DNA from: Xanthomonas cannabis pv. cannabis
GTDB taxonomy: Bacteria > Pseudomonadota > Gammaproteobacteria > Xanthomonadales > Xanthomonadaceae
Assembly (NCBI RefSeq): GCF_000802365.1
Contig: NZ_JSZE01000050.1
Span: 1-47,457 of the forward strand
DNA: 47,457 nt
Direction: 5' to 3'
The position numbers were made by a program, and so were the translations under genes. Below are positions 36,347 through 45,286 of this stretch, piece by piece. The notes beneath the pieces are model-generated. The model did not search any database and was not told the origin of the DNA. It saw nothing but the letters and a program-made list of their open reading frames with translations. Numbering within the stretch: the first letter of the stretch is position 1; each line of letters starts with the position of its first letter.

Positions 36347-37642
36347 TTATGCCTGTGTGTCCTGCTCGCGGGCGATCGCGCGCCAGCCGATGTCGCTGCG
36401 CTGGAAGGCGTTGGGCCAGTGGATCGGCCGCAGGCCGGCGTAGGCGTTGCGCTGCGCTTCCAGCACGCTGTCGCCGAGCGCGGCAACGCACAGCACGCGG
36501 CCGCCGGCGCTGATCACCTGCCCTTCGGCGTTCAACGTGGTGCCGGCATGGAAGACCTTGGCGGTGGCCGGCACTGCGTCCAGACCGGTGATGACCTCGC
36601 CGGTGACCGGGGTTTCGGGATACGGCCTGGCGGCGATGACCACGCCCAGCGACGGGCGCGGGTCCCACTGCGCCTGTGCGCCGTCGAGCGTGCCGTCGAT
36701 GGCCGCGTCGAGCAGCTCGACCAGATCCGACTGCAGGCGCAGCATCACCGGCTGGGTTTCCGGGTCGCCGAAGCGCACGTTGAATTCGATTACCTTGGGC
36801 GCGCCATGCGCATCGATCATCAGCCCGGCATAGAGAAACCCGGTGAACGGCACGCCGTCGGCGATCATGCCCTGCACGGTCGGCTCGACCACCTCGCGCA
36901 TCACCCGCGCATGCACCTCGGGTGTGACCACCGGGGCTGGCGAGTAGGCGCCCATGCCGCCGGTGTTGGGGCCGGTGTCGCCATCGCCCACACGCTTGTG
37001 GTCCTGGCTGGTGGCCATCGGCAAGGCGTGCGTGCCGTCGACCATGGAGATGAAGCTGGCTTCTTCGCCATCGAGAAATTCCTCGATCACCACGCGTGCG
37101 CCAGCGTCGCCGAACGCATTGCCCGAGAGCATGTCGCGCACCGCGTCTTCGGCTTCGGCCAAGGTCATCGCCACGATCACGCCCTTGCCGGCCGCCAGGC
37201 CATCGGCCTTGACCACGATCGGTGCGCCTTTCTCGCGCACGTAGGCCAGTGCAGCGTCCACGTCGGTGTGCACGGCGTAATACGCGGTGGGAATGCCATG
37301 ACGCGCAAGAAAATCCTTGGCGAAGGCCTTGCTGCCTTCCAGCTGCGCGGCCTTGGCGGTGGGCCCGAAGATGCGCAACCCGGCGGCGTGGAAGCGGTCG
37401 ACCACGCCCAGCACCAGCGGCACTTCCGGGCCGACCACGGTGAGCGCGAGATCCTCGCGCTGCGCCAGGGCGAGCAAGCCGTCGAGGTCGTCGACCTTGA
37501 TCGCGACATTGCGGCATTTGGCTTCCGTAGCAGTGCCGGCATTGCCGGGTGCCACCAGCACCTCGCTCACGCGCGCGGACTGCGCGATCTTCCAGGCCAG
37601 GGCATGTTCACGGCCGCCGGAGCCGATGACGAGGATTTTCAA
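36347..37642 (-). CDS. purD: Phosphoribosylamine-glycine ligase
   Basis: 431 aa, full length, second step of purine synthesis. The N-terminal segment MKILVIGSGGREHALAWK, the ATP-grasp core VVKADGLAAGKGVIVA, DHKRVGDGDTGPNTGGMGAY and FNVRFGDPETQ are all intact. In pseudomonads purH and purD are contiguous; here a lipoprotein gene lies between them. Confidence 0.97.
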   Translation of the reverse strand: MKILVIGSGGREHALAWKIAQSARVSEVLVAPGNAGTATEAKCRNVAIKVDDLDGLLALAQREDLALTVVGPEVPLVLGVVDRFHAAGLRIFGPTAKAAQLEGSKAFAKDFLARHGIPTAYYAVHTDVDAALAYVREKGAPIVVKADGLAAGKGVIVAMTLAEAEDAVRDMLSGNAFGDAGARVVIEEFLDGEEASFISMVDGTHALPMATSQDHKRVGDGDTGPNTGGMGAYSPAPVVTPEVHARVMREVVEPTVQGMIADGVPFTGFLYAGLMIDAHGAPKVIEFNVRFGDPETQPVMLRLQSDLVELLDAAIDGTLDGAQAQWDPRPSLGVVIAARPYPETPVTGEVITGLDAVPATAKVFHAGTTLNAEGQVISAGGRVLCVAALGDSVLEAQRNAYAGLRPIHWPNAFQRSDIGWRAIAREQDTQA

Positions 37643-37676
37643 GGGAGCTGCTCGCTAGTACGGGGGAAAGGGGGCG

Positions 37677-38522
37677 CTACCTGCAGCCTTCGCGCTGCAG
37701 TGCGTTGGGGAATGGGTAGGTCCAGGTTTTGGTGTCGAGCGCGAACACGTGCGTCTTATCCAGTGCAACGCCGCAATCGCTGCCGTGTTCGTGAATGCGC
37801 AGCGGCCAGGTGCGCGCCTGCGGCTTGCTGTTGTCCACCTCCAGCGCGAAATCCACATCGAAGGCCTCGGCAAGGCATTGCGCCTGCGTCTGTTCCGGCT
37901 CGCGCGCGTCGTCGTCGCAAGCCAGTGCGCCGCTATTGTCGATATGTGCACGCAGCGAGCCGGCATTGACCAAGCCCTTGGGGCCGGGCACGACCAGATC
38001 CTGCGATTCCAGCATCAGGCCCTGGCCCATCCAGAAACTGTGCACGGCAAAGCCGTAGAAATCGCTGCCCAGCCGCAGGATGTCCACACTGCCGGGTTGG
38101 CCATCGCTGCCGTAGCCATCGGCGAGCCGTTCGACCACGACCTTGAAGCCGTCGCCATCGCCACGCAGCACGAAGAAATCGACCAGGCCGGGGTTGCCGT
38201 GGCCGCCATCGAGGAGGCTATGGCAGACCGCCAGCAGTTGCTGCACCTGGTCGCCCACCACCACCGGCTGTTCGGCGCAGACCTGGCTGTCGGCCTTGAA
38301 TCCGTCCGCCTCGCCACTCCATTGCGCGGCCAAGCCGGCCTTGGCGCCATAGCGCGTACGCAGAAACCCATCCAGCCGCTCGGTGCGGCTCAGGTGAGCG
38401 CTGTTGGCTGGCGCTGCAGGGGCCGCTGCAACCGGCGCCGCAGCCGGCGCAGGCGCCTGCTTGCAGGCGCTCAACAGCACGGCGGTGGAAATAAACGCAG
38501 CAAGACAACGCAAACGGTGCAT
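37677..38522 (-). CDS. Predicted lipoprotein of unknown function
   Basis: 281 aa. A signal peptide ends in the lipobox LLSAC (lipidated Cys20), followed by an Ala/Pro-rich linker (25-40). The mature domain contains four or more cysteines, an acidic stretch (CDDDAREPEQTQAQC), and no motif I recognise. It is located between purH and purD in the same direction, with 24 and 34 bp gaps, so it is probably cotranscribed with them. No purine role is suggested by sequence. Confidence 0.8.
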   Translation of the reverse strand: MHRLRCLAAFISTAVLLSACKQAPAPAAAPVAAAPAAPANSAHLSRTERLDGFLRTRYGAKAGLAAQWSGEADGFKADSQVCAEQPVVVGDQVQQLLAVCHSLLDGGHGNPGLVDFFVLRGDGDGFKVVVERLADGYGSDGQPGSVDILRLGSDFYGFAVHSFWMGQGLMLESQDLVVPGPKGLVNAGSLRAHIDNSGALACDDDAREPEQTQAQCLAEAFDVDFALEVDNSKPQARTWPLRIHEHGSDCGVALDKTHVFALDTKTWTYPFPNALQREGCR

Positions 38523-38546
38523 CGACCTATCCCTGTGCCGGTGACA

Positions 38547-40130
38547 TCAATGCCGGAAGTGACGCACGCCGGTGAACACCATCGCGATGCCGTGTTCGTC
38601 GGCGGCGGCGATCACTTCGCCATCGCGCATCGAGCCGCCGGGCTGGATCACTGCCTTGATGCCGGCCGCGGCCGCAGCGTCGATACCGTCGCGGAACGGG
38701 AAGAACGCGTCCGAGGCCATCACCGAGCCGGCAACGGTGAGCTTGGCCTCTTCGGCCTTGAGCGCGGCGATCTTGGCGCTGACCACGCGGCTCATCTGCC
38801 CGGCGCCCACGCCAATGGTACGGCTGTCCTTGGCATACACGATCGCGTTGGACTTGACGTACTTGGCCACGCGCCAGGCGAACAGCAGATCGCCCAGTTC
38901 GGCCTCGCTGGGCGCGCGCTGGGTGACCACGCTCAGCTCGCCCAGCGACATGCCGCGGTTGTCGGACGACTGCATCAGCAGGCCCGAGCCGATCCGCTTG
39001 GTGTCATAGTTGTTGAGGCCGTTGCCGTGCGGGATCTTGAGCACGCGCACGTTGGCTTTCTTGGTGGCGTAGTCGAGCGCGCCGGGCTCGTAGTCCGGCG
39101 CGATCAGCACCTCGACGAACTGGCGATCCAGGATGGCCTTCGCCGTCGCGGCATCCAGGGTCTTGTTGAAGGCCAGGATGCCGCCGAACGCGCTGGTGGG
39201 GTCGGTGGCGTAGGCCAGTTCGTAGGCATCGCCGCAGGCCGCGCCCACCGCCACGCCGCAGGGGTTGGCGTGCTTGACGATCACGCAGGCCGGCGCATCG
39301 AACTGACGCACGCATTCCCACGCCGCATCGGCATCGGCCAGGTTGTTGTAGCTCAGTTCCTTGCCCTGCAATTGCTGGAAGGTGGCCAGCGTGCCCGGCA
39401 CCGGGTAGAGGTCGCGGTAGAACGCGCCGGCCTGATGCGGGTTCTCGCCGTAGCGCAGATCCATCACCTTGACGAAGTTGGAATTGATCTGCGCCGGGAA
39501 CGGGCTGCGGGTGGGCACGCTCTCTGCACTGTCGGCCACCGCCGACAGATAGTTGCTGATCGCCGCGTCGTACTGCGCGACGCGGTTGAACGCGGCCACC
39601 GACAGCGCAAAGCGCCTGGCCGCCGACAGCTGGCCGTCGTTGGCATCGAGTTCGGCCAGCAGCTCGGCGTACTGCGCCGGGTCGGTGGCCACCGCCACGC
39701 GGGCGAAGTTCTTCGCCGCGCTGCGCAGCATCGCCGGGCCGCCGATATCGATGTTTTCCACCGCATCGGCCAGCGTGCAGTCGGCCTTGGCGGTCACCGA
39801 CTCGAACGGATACAGGTTCAGTACCAGCAGGTCGATCGGCACGATGCCGTGTTCGGCCATCACCGCTTCATCAATGCCGGCGCGGCCAAGCAGGCCGCCG
39901 TGCACCAGCGGGTGCAGGGTCTTGACGCGGCCGTCCATCATCTCCGGGAAACCGGTCAGCTCGGCGACGTCGGTGACCGGCAGGCCCGCCTCGCGGATCG
40001 CCTTGGCGGTGCCGCCGGTGGACAGCAGCGCGACGTTGCGCGCTGCCAGCGCGCGGGCCAAATCGATCAGGCCGGTCTTGTCGGAAACGGAGAGCAGGGC
40101 CCGGCGCACGGGCAGCAAATCAGTGGCCAT
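38547..40130 (-). CDS. purH: Bifunctional AICAR formyltransferase / IMP cyclohydrolase
   Basis: 527 aa. The N-terminal IMP cyclohydrolase (MGS-like) domain starts [18 protein letters not shown], with [16 protein letters not shown]. The C-terminal AICAR transformylase domain includes [25 protein letters not shown] and [12 protein letters not shown]. The final two steps to IMP. The start codon lies 73 bp from the divergent lipid operon. Confidence 0.97.
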   Translation of the reverse strand: MATDLLPVRRALLSVSDKTGLIDLARALAARNVALLSTGGTAKAIREAGLPVTDVAELTGFPEMMDGRVKTLHPLVHGGLLGRAGIDEAVMAEHGIVPIDLLVLNLYPFESVTAKADCTLADAVENIDIGGPAMLRSAAKNFARVAVATDPAQYAELLAELDANDGQLSAARRFALSVAAFNRVAQYDAAISNYLSAVADSAESVPTRSPFPAQINSNFVKVMDLRYGENPHQAGAFYRDLYPVPGTLATFQQLQGKELSYNNLADADAAWECVRQFDAPACVIVKHANPCGVAVGAACGDAYELAYATDPTSAFGGILAFNKTLDAATAKAILDRQFVEVLIAPDYEPGALDYATKKANVRVLKIPHGNGLNNYDTKRIGSGLLMQSSDNRGMSLGELSVVTQRAPSEAELGDLLFAWRVAKYVKSNAIVYAKDSRTIGVGAGQMSRVVSAKIAALKAEEAKLTVAGSVMASDAFFPFRDGIDAAAAAGIKAVIQPGGSMRDGEVIAAADEHGIAMVFTGVRHFRH

Positions 40131-40203
40131 CGGTGGGGGATGTCGTTGCGGAGCAGCCGATATTGTAGGCTGCGCCAGCGCTCGAATGGACTCAACACCC
40201 CGT

Positions 40204-40818
40204 ATGGCCTCGATCTATGCTTTGAAAGGACGCTTCCAGGCGCTGCTGCGGCCGATGGTGGGCGCGCTGTACCGCGGCGGGATCACCGCCAACCAGGTGA
40301 CGCTGAGCGCGGCGGCGGTGTCGTTGCTGGTGGCAGCGGTGGTCTACCGCGCCGGCGCCGGCTGGCCGCTGCTGTATCTGTTGCTGCCGGTGTGGATGTT
40401 GCTGCGCATGGGGCTCAACGCCATCGACGGCATGCTGGCGCGCGAGTTTGGTCAGCAGTCGCGGCTGGGCGCCTACCTCAACGAACTGTGCGATGTGGTG
40501 GCCGACGCGGCGTTGTACTTGAGCCTGCTTGGCGTGCCCGGGGTGGGTGCGCAATGGCTATGGCTGTTCACACTGCTGGCCGCGCTGACCGAATACGCCG
40601 GCGTGCTCGGCCTGATGGTCGGCGCCAGCCGCCGTTACGACGGGCCGATGGGCAAGAGCGACCGCGCCTTCGTCATTGGCGTTGTCGGCGTGGGGCTGGC
40701 CTGCGGGTTGCTGGGTGCGCGCGGCGTCACCTGGGTGGCCATTGCGCTGAGTCTGGCCTGCATCGCCACGGCGTGGCGGCGGGTGCGCGCCGGGCTGGCG
40801 GAGGCGCCGGCCGGCTAA
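40204..40818 (+). CDS. ynbA: YnbA-like CDP-alcohol phosphotransferase
   Basis: 204 aa integral membrane enzyme, six predicted helices. It should swap the CMP of a CDP-lipid for an alcohol. The family motif DGxxARx8Gx3Dx3D is present as [23 protein letters not shown], but the first Asp (position D1, in LNAID) and the third Asp (LGAYLN) are both Asn, as in the YnbA branch as far as I recall it. KSDRAFV follows. The start at 40204 aligns with the family's MxxIYxLKxxFQxLLRP beginning; an in-frame ATG at 40186 would add six residues. First gene of a co-directional set reaching 46257. The acceptor alcohol is unknown. Confidence 0.85.
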   Translation: MASIYALKGRFQALLRPMVGALYRGGITANQVTLSAAAVSLLVAAVVYRAGAGWPLLYLLLPVWMLLRMGLNAIDGMLAREFGQQSRLGAYLNELCDVVADAALYLSLLGVPGVGAQWLWLFTLLAALTEYAGVLGLMVGASRRYDGPMGKSDRAFVIGVVGVGLACGLLGARGVTWVAIALSLACIATAWRRVRAGLAEAPAG

Positions 40819-40895
40819 GCGCGCTGCCTGCGCGCCGCAGTGCGCATGCGATGTCCGCTGCACTCTGTTTACTTTCTTCTTTTCAGGATGATCCG

Positions 40896-42650
40896 ATGCG
40901 TGATGTCGTCGAGCGCGAGTTCGCCAGTTTCGATGGTGTGCAGTTGTTCTATCGGCACTGGCCGGCCCCGGTGGCAGGTGGCGCGCCCAAGGCGGTGGTG
41001 CTGCTGCATCGCGGGCATGAGCACTCCGGCCGTGTGATGCATCTGGCCGAGGAGCTGGACCTGCCCGATGCGCAGTTTTTCGCCTGGGATGCGCGCGGCA
41101 ATGGCCGCTCGCCCGGCGTGCGGGGCGATGCGCCGGGCTTCGAGGCGCTGGTGCGCGATCTGGACAGCTTCATCGCGCACATTGGCACCACCCACGGCAT
41201 CGCGGTGCAGGACATTGCGGTGGTGGCCCAAAGCGTGGGCGCGGTGGTGGCCGCTACCTGGGTGCACGACTATGCCCCGCCACTGCGCGCGCTGGTGCTG
41301 GCCTCGCCGGCGTTCAAGGTGAAGTTGTACGTGCCGTTCGCACGCGCCGGGCTGGCGCTGATGCATGCGCTGCGCGGCAACTTCTTCGTCAACAGCTACG
41401 TCAAGCCGCAGTGGCTCACCCACGATGCGCAGCGGGTGGAGAGCTATCGCACCGACCCGCTGATCACCCGTCCGATTTCGGTGCGCGTGTTGCTGGGCCT
41501 GTATGCGGCGGCCGCACGCGTGGTGGACGATGCGCAGGCGATCACCGTGCCAACCCAGTTGCTGGTCTCCGGCTCGGATTTCGTGGTGCATCGCGGCCCG
41601 CAGGACCGCTTCTACGAGAACCTGCGCTCGCCGATCAAGCAGCGGCATTGGTTGCCGGGTTTCTTCCACGACACCCTGGGCGAGCGCGATCGTGCGCTTG
41701 CGATCGCGCCGATGCGCGCGTTCATCCAGGCGCGTTTCGCAGCGCCGCCGGTGCGCGCGCAGTTGCGCGACGCGCACCGCAGCGGCCCCAGTTTCGAAGA
41801 GGCCGAGCGGCTGGCCTGGCCACCACCGCGCAACAGCCTGCAGGACCTGCGCTGGCGCGGCGTGCGTGCCGGCCTGCGGCTGGGCGGCACGCTTTCCGAG
41901 GGCATCGCCCTCGGCCTGCAGACCGGTTTCGACTCCGGCAGCACGCTGGACTACATCTACCGCAACCAGGCGCGTGGTCGTGGGCCGCTGGGCCGCATGA
42001 TCGACCGCAATTATCTCAACGCGATCGGTTGGCGCGGCATCCGCATCCGCGGCGCGCATCTGGGTGAATTGCTGCGTGATGCCGCGACACGGTTGCGTGG
42101 TGCCGGCATGCCGGTGCGCGTGCTGGACGTTGCCGCAGGGCATGGGCGTTACGTGCTCGACGCCTTGGGCAGCGGCGCGCAACGTGCCGATGCGATCGTG
42201 CTGCGCGATTTCAGCCCGCTCAACGTCACCCAGGGCACCGCACTGATCCAGGCGCTGGGCGCGGGCGAGATCGCCCGGTTCGAGCAAGGCGATGCGTTCG
42301 ACCCGGCGGCGTTGGCGGCGGTGCAACCGGCGCCGACGCTGGCAGTGGTGTCGGGCCTGTACGAGCTGTTTGCCGATAATGACCAGGTGGCGCACTCGCT
42401 GGAAGGTCTTGCCGCCGCAGTGCAGCCGGGCGGCTATCTGCTCTACACCGGCCAGCCCTGGCATCCGCAGCTGGAATTCATTGCGCGCGCGCTCACCAGC
42501 CACCGCGATGGCGTGGCCTGGGTGATGCGTCGGCGGAGCCAGCAGGAAATGGATGGCCTGGTGGAAGCGGCGGGCTTTCGCAAGGTGACGCAGCGCATCG
42601 ATGCGTTCGGCATCTTCACCGTGTCGATGGCGCAGCGGATCCAGGCATGA
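40896..42650 (+). CDS. ynbC: YnbC-like alpha/beta-hydrolase and methyltransferase fusion
   Basis: 584 aa, matching the length of E. coli YnbC. Residues 1-285 are a monoglyceride-lipase-like alpha/beta hydrolase: the nucleophile is Ser113 in AQSVGA, and the likely triad partners are Asp228 (SGSDFVVH) and His258 (FFHDTLG); HRGHEHSGR (38-46) forms the oxyanion region. Residues 310-584 are a class I SAM-dependent methyltransferase with motif I VLDVAAGHGRYVL (409-421). The start at ATG 40896 has CAGGA 7-10 nt upstream. The open frame extends far upstream into antisense purH, which is artefact. Soluble, presumably acting at the membrane face on a lipid head group. Confidence 0.87.
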   Translation: MRDVVEREFASFDGVQLFYRHWPAPVAGGAPKAVVLLHRGHEHSGRVMHLAEELDLPDAQFFAWDARGNGRSPGVRGDAPGFEALVRDLDSFIAHIGTTHGIAVQDIAVVAQSVGAVVAATWVHDYAPPLRALVLASPAFKVKLYVPFARAGLALMHALRGNFFVNSYVKPQWLTHDAQRVESYRTDPLITRPISVRVLLGLYAAAARVVDDAQAITVPTQLLVSGSDFVVHRGPQDRFYENLRSPIKQRHWLPGFFHDTLGERDRALAIAPMRAFIQARFAAPPVRAQLRDAHRSGPSFEEAERLAWPPPRNSLQDLRWRGVRAGLRLGGTLSEGIALGLQTGFDSGSTLDYIYRNQARGRGPLGRMIDRNYLNAIGWRGIRIRGAHLGELLRDAATRLRGAGMPVRVLDVAAGHGRYVLDALGSGAQRADAIVLRDFSPLNVTQGTALIQALGAGEIARFEQGDAFDPAALAAVQPAPTLAVVSGLYELFADNDQVAHSLEGLAAAVQPGGYLLYTGQPWHPQLEFIARALTSHRDGVAWVMRRRSQQEMDGLVEAAGFRKVTQRIDAFGIFTVSMAQRIQA

Positions 42651-43981
42651 CGCACGGCGCACGCCCGACCGCTCGCGCTGCGCTGTGGCTGGCGTTGCTG
42701 GGGCCGTTCTTTTTCCTCAGCTATGGCCTGGCCAATACGTTGGCCGGGCGGGCCACGCAGGTGCCATCGGTGGTGTTCGGCTGGGAACATGGCATGCCGT
42801 TCTGGCCATGGACCATCGTGCCGTATTGGTCGATCGACCTGTTCTACGCGGCGTCGTTCTTTGTCTGCCGCACGCGGCGCGAGCTGGACACGCACGCGTT
42901 GCGCCTGCTCAGCGCGCAGCTGCTGTGCGTGGCGTGTTTTTTGCTATGGCCGTTGCGCTACAGCTTCGTCCGGCCCGATACCGATGGCGTGTTCGGCTGG
43001 TTGTTTGCGGTGCTGCTGGGTTTCGACAAGCCCTTCAATCAAGCGCCATCGCTGCACATCGTGCTGCTGGTGGTGTTGTGGGTGCGCTATGCGCAGCATC
43101 TTTCCGGTGTGTGGCGCTGGCTGTTGCATGGCTGGTTTGCGCTGATCGGCGTGTCGGTGCTGACCACCTATCAACATCACTTCCTGGATATCCCCACCGG
43201 TCTGGCGGCGGGTTGGCTGTGCGTGTGGCTGTGGCCGGAGCGCATCGCTGCACCGTTTGCCCAGGCACGGCTGACACGTGACGCGCGCCGTTGGCGATTG
43301 GCCGCTGCGTATCTGGCCGGCGCGCTGGTCAGTGGCGCGCTTGCGCTGTGGAGTGGTGGCAGCGGGCTGTGGCTGCTGTGGATCACCCTGGCCTTGTCGC
43401 TGGTGGCCATGAATTACGCGCTGCTCGGCCCGCTCGGATTCCAGAAGCGCAGCGATGGGCGCTTGAGTCTTGCCGCGCGCTGGTTGTATGCGCCGTATCT
43501 GCTGGCGGCATGGTGCAATTCGCGGCTATGGACACGGCGCGATCCATTGCCGCGCCTGGTGGCCGATGAGGTGTGGCTGGGGCGGATTCCGTTGCCCGGG
43601 CAACGCGGCACCATTGCCGCAGTCGTGGACGTGTCTGCAGAGCTGTCGTTGTACGCCGCAGTTGCCCAGGACCAGGCGGTGCCGATGCTGGATCTGGTGG
43701 CACCGTCGCCGGCGCAGTTGCGCGCGGCGGCGCAGGCGATCGAACAGGCCCGTGCGCACGGCCCGGTGCTGGTGTGTTGCGCCCTGGGGTATTCGCGCAG
43801 TGCGGCCAGCGTCGCAACCTGGCTGATCCGCAGCGGGCGGGCTGCCGGCGTGGACGCTGCCATTGCGCAACTGCGTGCGGTGCGGCCGGCGATCGTGCTG
43901 CGTGCGCATCACCGTGCGGCCATTGCGGCCGCCGGCGCAGTGGACAGCCACGATGCAGCCACCGGGCAGGTGGCCGCATGA
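42647..43981 (+). CDS. ynbD: YnbD-like PAP2 and dual-specificity phosphatase fusion
   Basis: 444 aa, overlapping ynbC by ATGA. Residues 1-290 form a polytopic PAP2-type domain (KPFNQAPSLHIVLLVVLW and YQHHFLDIPTGLAAG contain the SxxH and HxxxD-type phosphatase signatures). Residues 300-430 form a dual-specificity protein-phosphatase fold with the P-loop CX5R at Cys378-Arg384 (CALGYSR). Such fusions act on lipid phosphates; a phosphatidylglycerophosphate- or phosphatidylinositol-phosphate-like substrate is plausible. Confidence 0.86.
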   Translation: MTHGARPTARAALWLALLGPFFFLSYGLANTLAGRATQVPSVVFGWEHGMPFWPWTIVPYWSIDLFYAASFFVCRTRRELDTHALRLLSAQLLCVACFLLWPLRYSFVRPDTDGVFGWLFAVLLGFDKPFNQAPSLHIVLLVVLWVRYAQHLSGVWRWLLHGWFALIGVSVLTTYQHHFLDIPTGLAAGWLCVWLWPERIAAPFAQARLTRDARRWRLAAAYLAGALVSGALALWSGGSGLWLLWITLALSLVAMNYALLGPLGFQKRSDGRLSLAARWLYAPYLLAAWCNSRLWTRRDPLPRLVADEVWLGRIPLPGQRGTIAAVVDVSAELSLYAAVAQDQAVPMLDLVAPSPAQLRAAAQAIEQARAHGPVLVCCALGYSRSAASVATWLIRSGRAAGVDAAIAQLRAVRPAIVLRAHHRAAIAAAGAVDSHDAATGQVAA

Positions 43982-44421
43982 GCGCGACCATGACACTTGC
44001 CGGCATGCGTGCGGTGTTGCGCCAGGGCGCTGCACTGGACCGGTGTTCGCTGCTGCTGTTGGCCGCCGTGATCGTGCTGCTTGGCATCACCGATGCACCC
44101 GCGCCGATCCAGCTGTGCTACGCGCTCAGTGTGGCTGCAGGCGTCGTGCAGCGCGTGTGGGCGTTCCGGGTCGGCCTGGATGCGGACCTGCTGGAGGCCG
44201 TGCTGCAGCAGATTGCCATCGACAACAGCGACGAGCATCGCGCCGCGCAACAGCTCGATCAGGCACTGCAGACGATCGGCTTGCTGCGCATGGCGCCGGC
44301 GCCACGCGACTGGCTGGCGCGCTGGGCCGGCATGCGCCGTCTGCTGTTGAGGCAAGTGGGTAGCGTGGTGGTGCAGGTGCTGGCACTGGGGGCCGCCCTG
44401 ATCGGCAAGGCGCTGTGGTGA
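43978..44421 (+). CDS. Uncharacterised membrane protein of the lipid operon
   Basis: 147 aa, starting in an ATGA overlap with ynbD, which strongly supports both start and cotranslation. Two hydrophobic helices near 26-60 (LLLLAAVIVLLGI, YALSVAAGVVQRVW), a soluble helical middle (DEHRAAQQLDQALQTIG), and a C-terminal helix (VVVQVLALGAALIGKALW). No family recognised. Its neighbours suggest an accessory subunit or chaperone for lipid synthesis. Confidence 0.75.
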   Translation: MSATMTLAGMRAVLRQGAALDRCSLLLLAAVIVLLGITDAPAPIQLCYALSVAAGVVQRVWAFRVGLDADLLEAVLQQIAIDNSDEHRAAQQLDQALQTIGLLRMAPAPRDWLARWAGMRRLLLRQVGSVVVQVLALGAALIGKALW

Positions 44422-44657
44422 CCGCTGCACACGCGGCAAAGGCTCTCACCGCGCCGCTGGCACATTTTCAGCGGATGCAGTGCTTGCCAACGGTCACCGC
44501 GCCAGCCAAGGCATTGCAGTGCTCGCGCCATGCCATGTCCGCGGCGTGTCGTGTGTCGGGTGCCTTGGCTGCGGAAGTGGCGACGCCGCCCACCGCTGCA
44601 GCACCGATCGTGAAATTAGCGCTGCGCACACCCGTGCGCGCATTGGAGTGGACATGA
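44418..44657 (+). CDS. Possible small coupled ORF
   Basis: 79 codons from GTG 44418, which overlaps the previous stop (GTGA), to TGA 44655-44657, which overlaps the next start (ATGA). The composition is Ala/Pro-rich with a few cysteines, and no domain is recognisable. The double overlap is suggestive, but a 240-bp open stretch can arise by chance at this GC content. Otherwise this is a 232-bp gap in the operon. Confidence 0.3.
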   Translation: MTAAHAAKALTAPLAHFQRMQCLPTVTAPAKALQCSRHAMSAACRVSGALAAEVATPPTAAAPIVKLALRTPVRALEWT

Positions 44658-45286
44658 TTGCCCGTTTGATCGCGCGTGCCTGCAGCGGCGCCATTCGTAC
44701 CCTGACCGGCGCGCGTGCGCTGTGGCGTGGGTGTGCACCCTCCAACGAACGCCGCGTGTATTACGGCAATCACGCAAGCCACGGCGATTTCGTGCTGATC
44801 TGGTCGTCGCTGCCGGCTAGCCTACGGCATACCGTGCGTCCGGTCGCCGCTGCCGATTACTGGCAGCGCACTGCACTGCGCCGCTACCTGATCCACGCGG
44901 TGTTCAACGGTGTGTTGATCGAGCGCGATGCCGCGCAGCGCACCCGCGACCCGATCCAATGCCTGTGCGATGCAGTGGACGCCGGCGATTCGTTGATCCT
45001 GTTTCCCGAAGGCACCCGCAACCCGGACGAAGGCGTGCTGCCGTTCAAGAGCGGGCTGTATCACCTGGCGCGGCAACGCCCGGAACTGGAGTTCGTGCCG
45101 GTGTGGATCGACAACCTCAAGCGCGTGATGCCCAAGGGCAAGTGGCTGCCGTTGCCGCTGTTGTGCACCACCACCTTCGGGGCGCCGTTGCGGTTGGGCG
45201 CCGATGAGGACAAGGATGCGTTTCTGGCACGCGCACGCGTGGCGCTGCTGGCGTTGTCGCCGGAGCAACTGGAGGGGCGCGCATGA
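44654..45286 (+). CDS. PlsC-like 1-acyl-sn-glycerol-3-phosphate acyltransferase
   Basis: 210 aa. The catalytic pair is H40-X4-D45 (GNHASHGDF), and block III is FPEGTRN (117-123). No strong transmembrane anchor is evident, unlike typical PlsC, though residues 1-20 may be amphipathic. GGAG at 44645-44648 provides a ribosome binding site for ATG 44654. In this operon it would acylate the lyso-lipid that feeds the CDP-diglyceride synthase encoded next. Confidence 0.87.
   Translation: MIARLIARACSGAIRTLTGARALWRGCAPSNERRVYYGNHASHGDFVLIWSSLPASLRHTVRPVAAADYWQRTALRRYLIHAVFNGVLIERDAAQRTRDPIQCLCDAVDAGDSLILFPEGTRNPDEGVLPFKSGLYHLARQRPELEFVPVWIDNLKRVMPKGKWLPLPLLCTTTFGAPLRLGADEDKDAFLARARVALLALSPEQLEGRA

Noticed and set aside
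37749-40895. A 1633-codon plus-strand frame running from 37749 into the ynbC-like gene
   Set aside because: Only the part from 40896 has domain content. The rest is antisense to the lipoprotein and purH genes and reflects GC-rich codon bias. A ribosome binding site supports the start at 40896.
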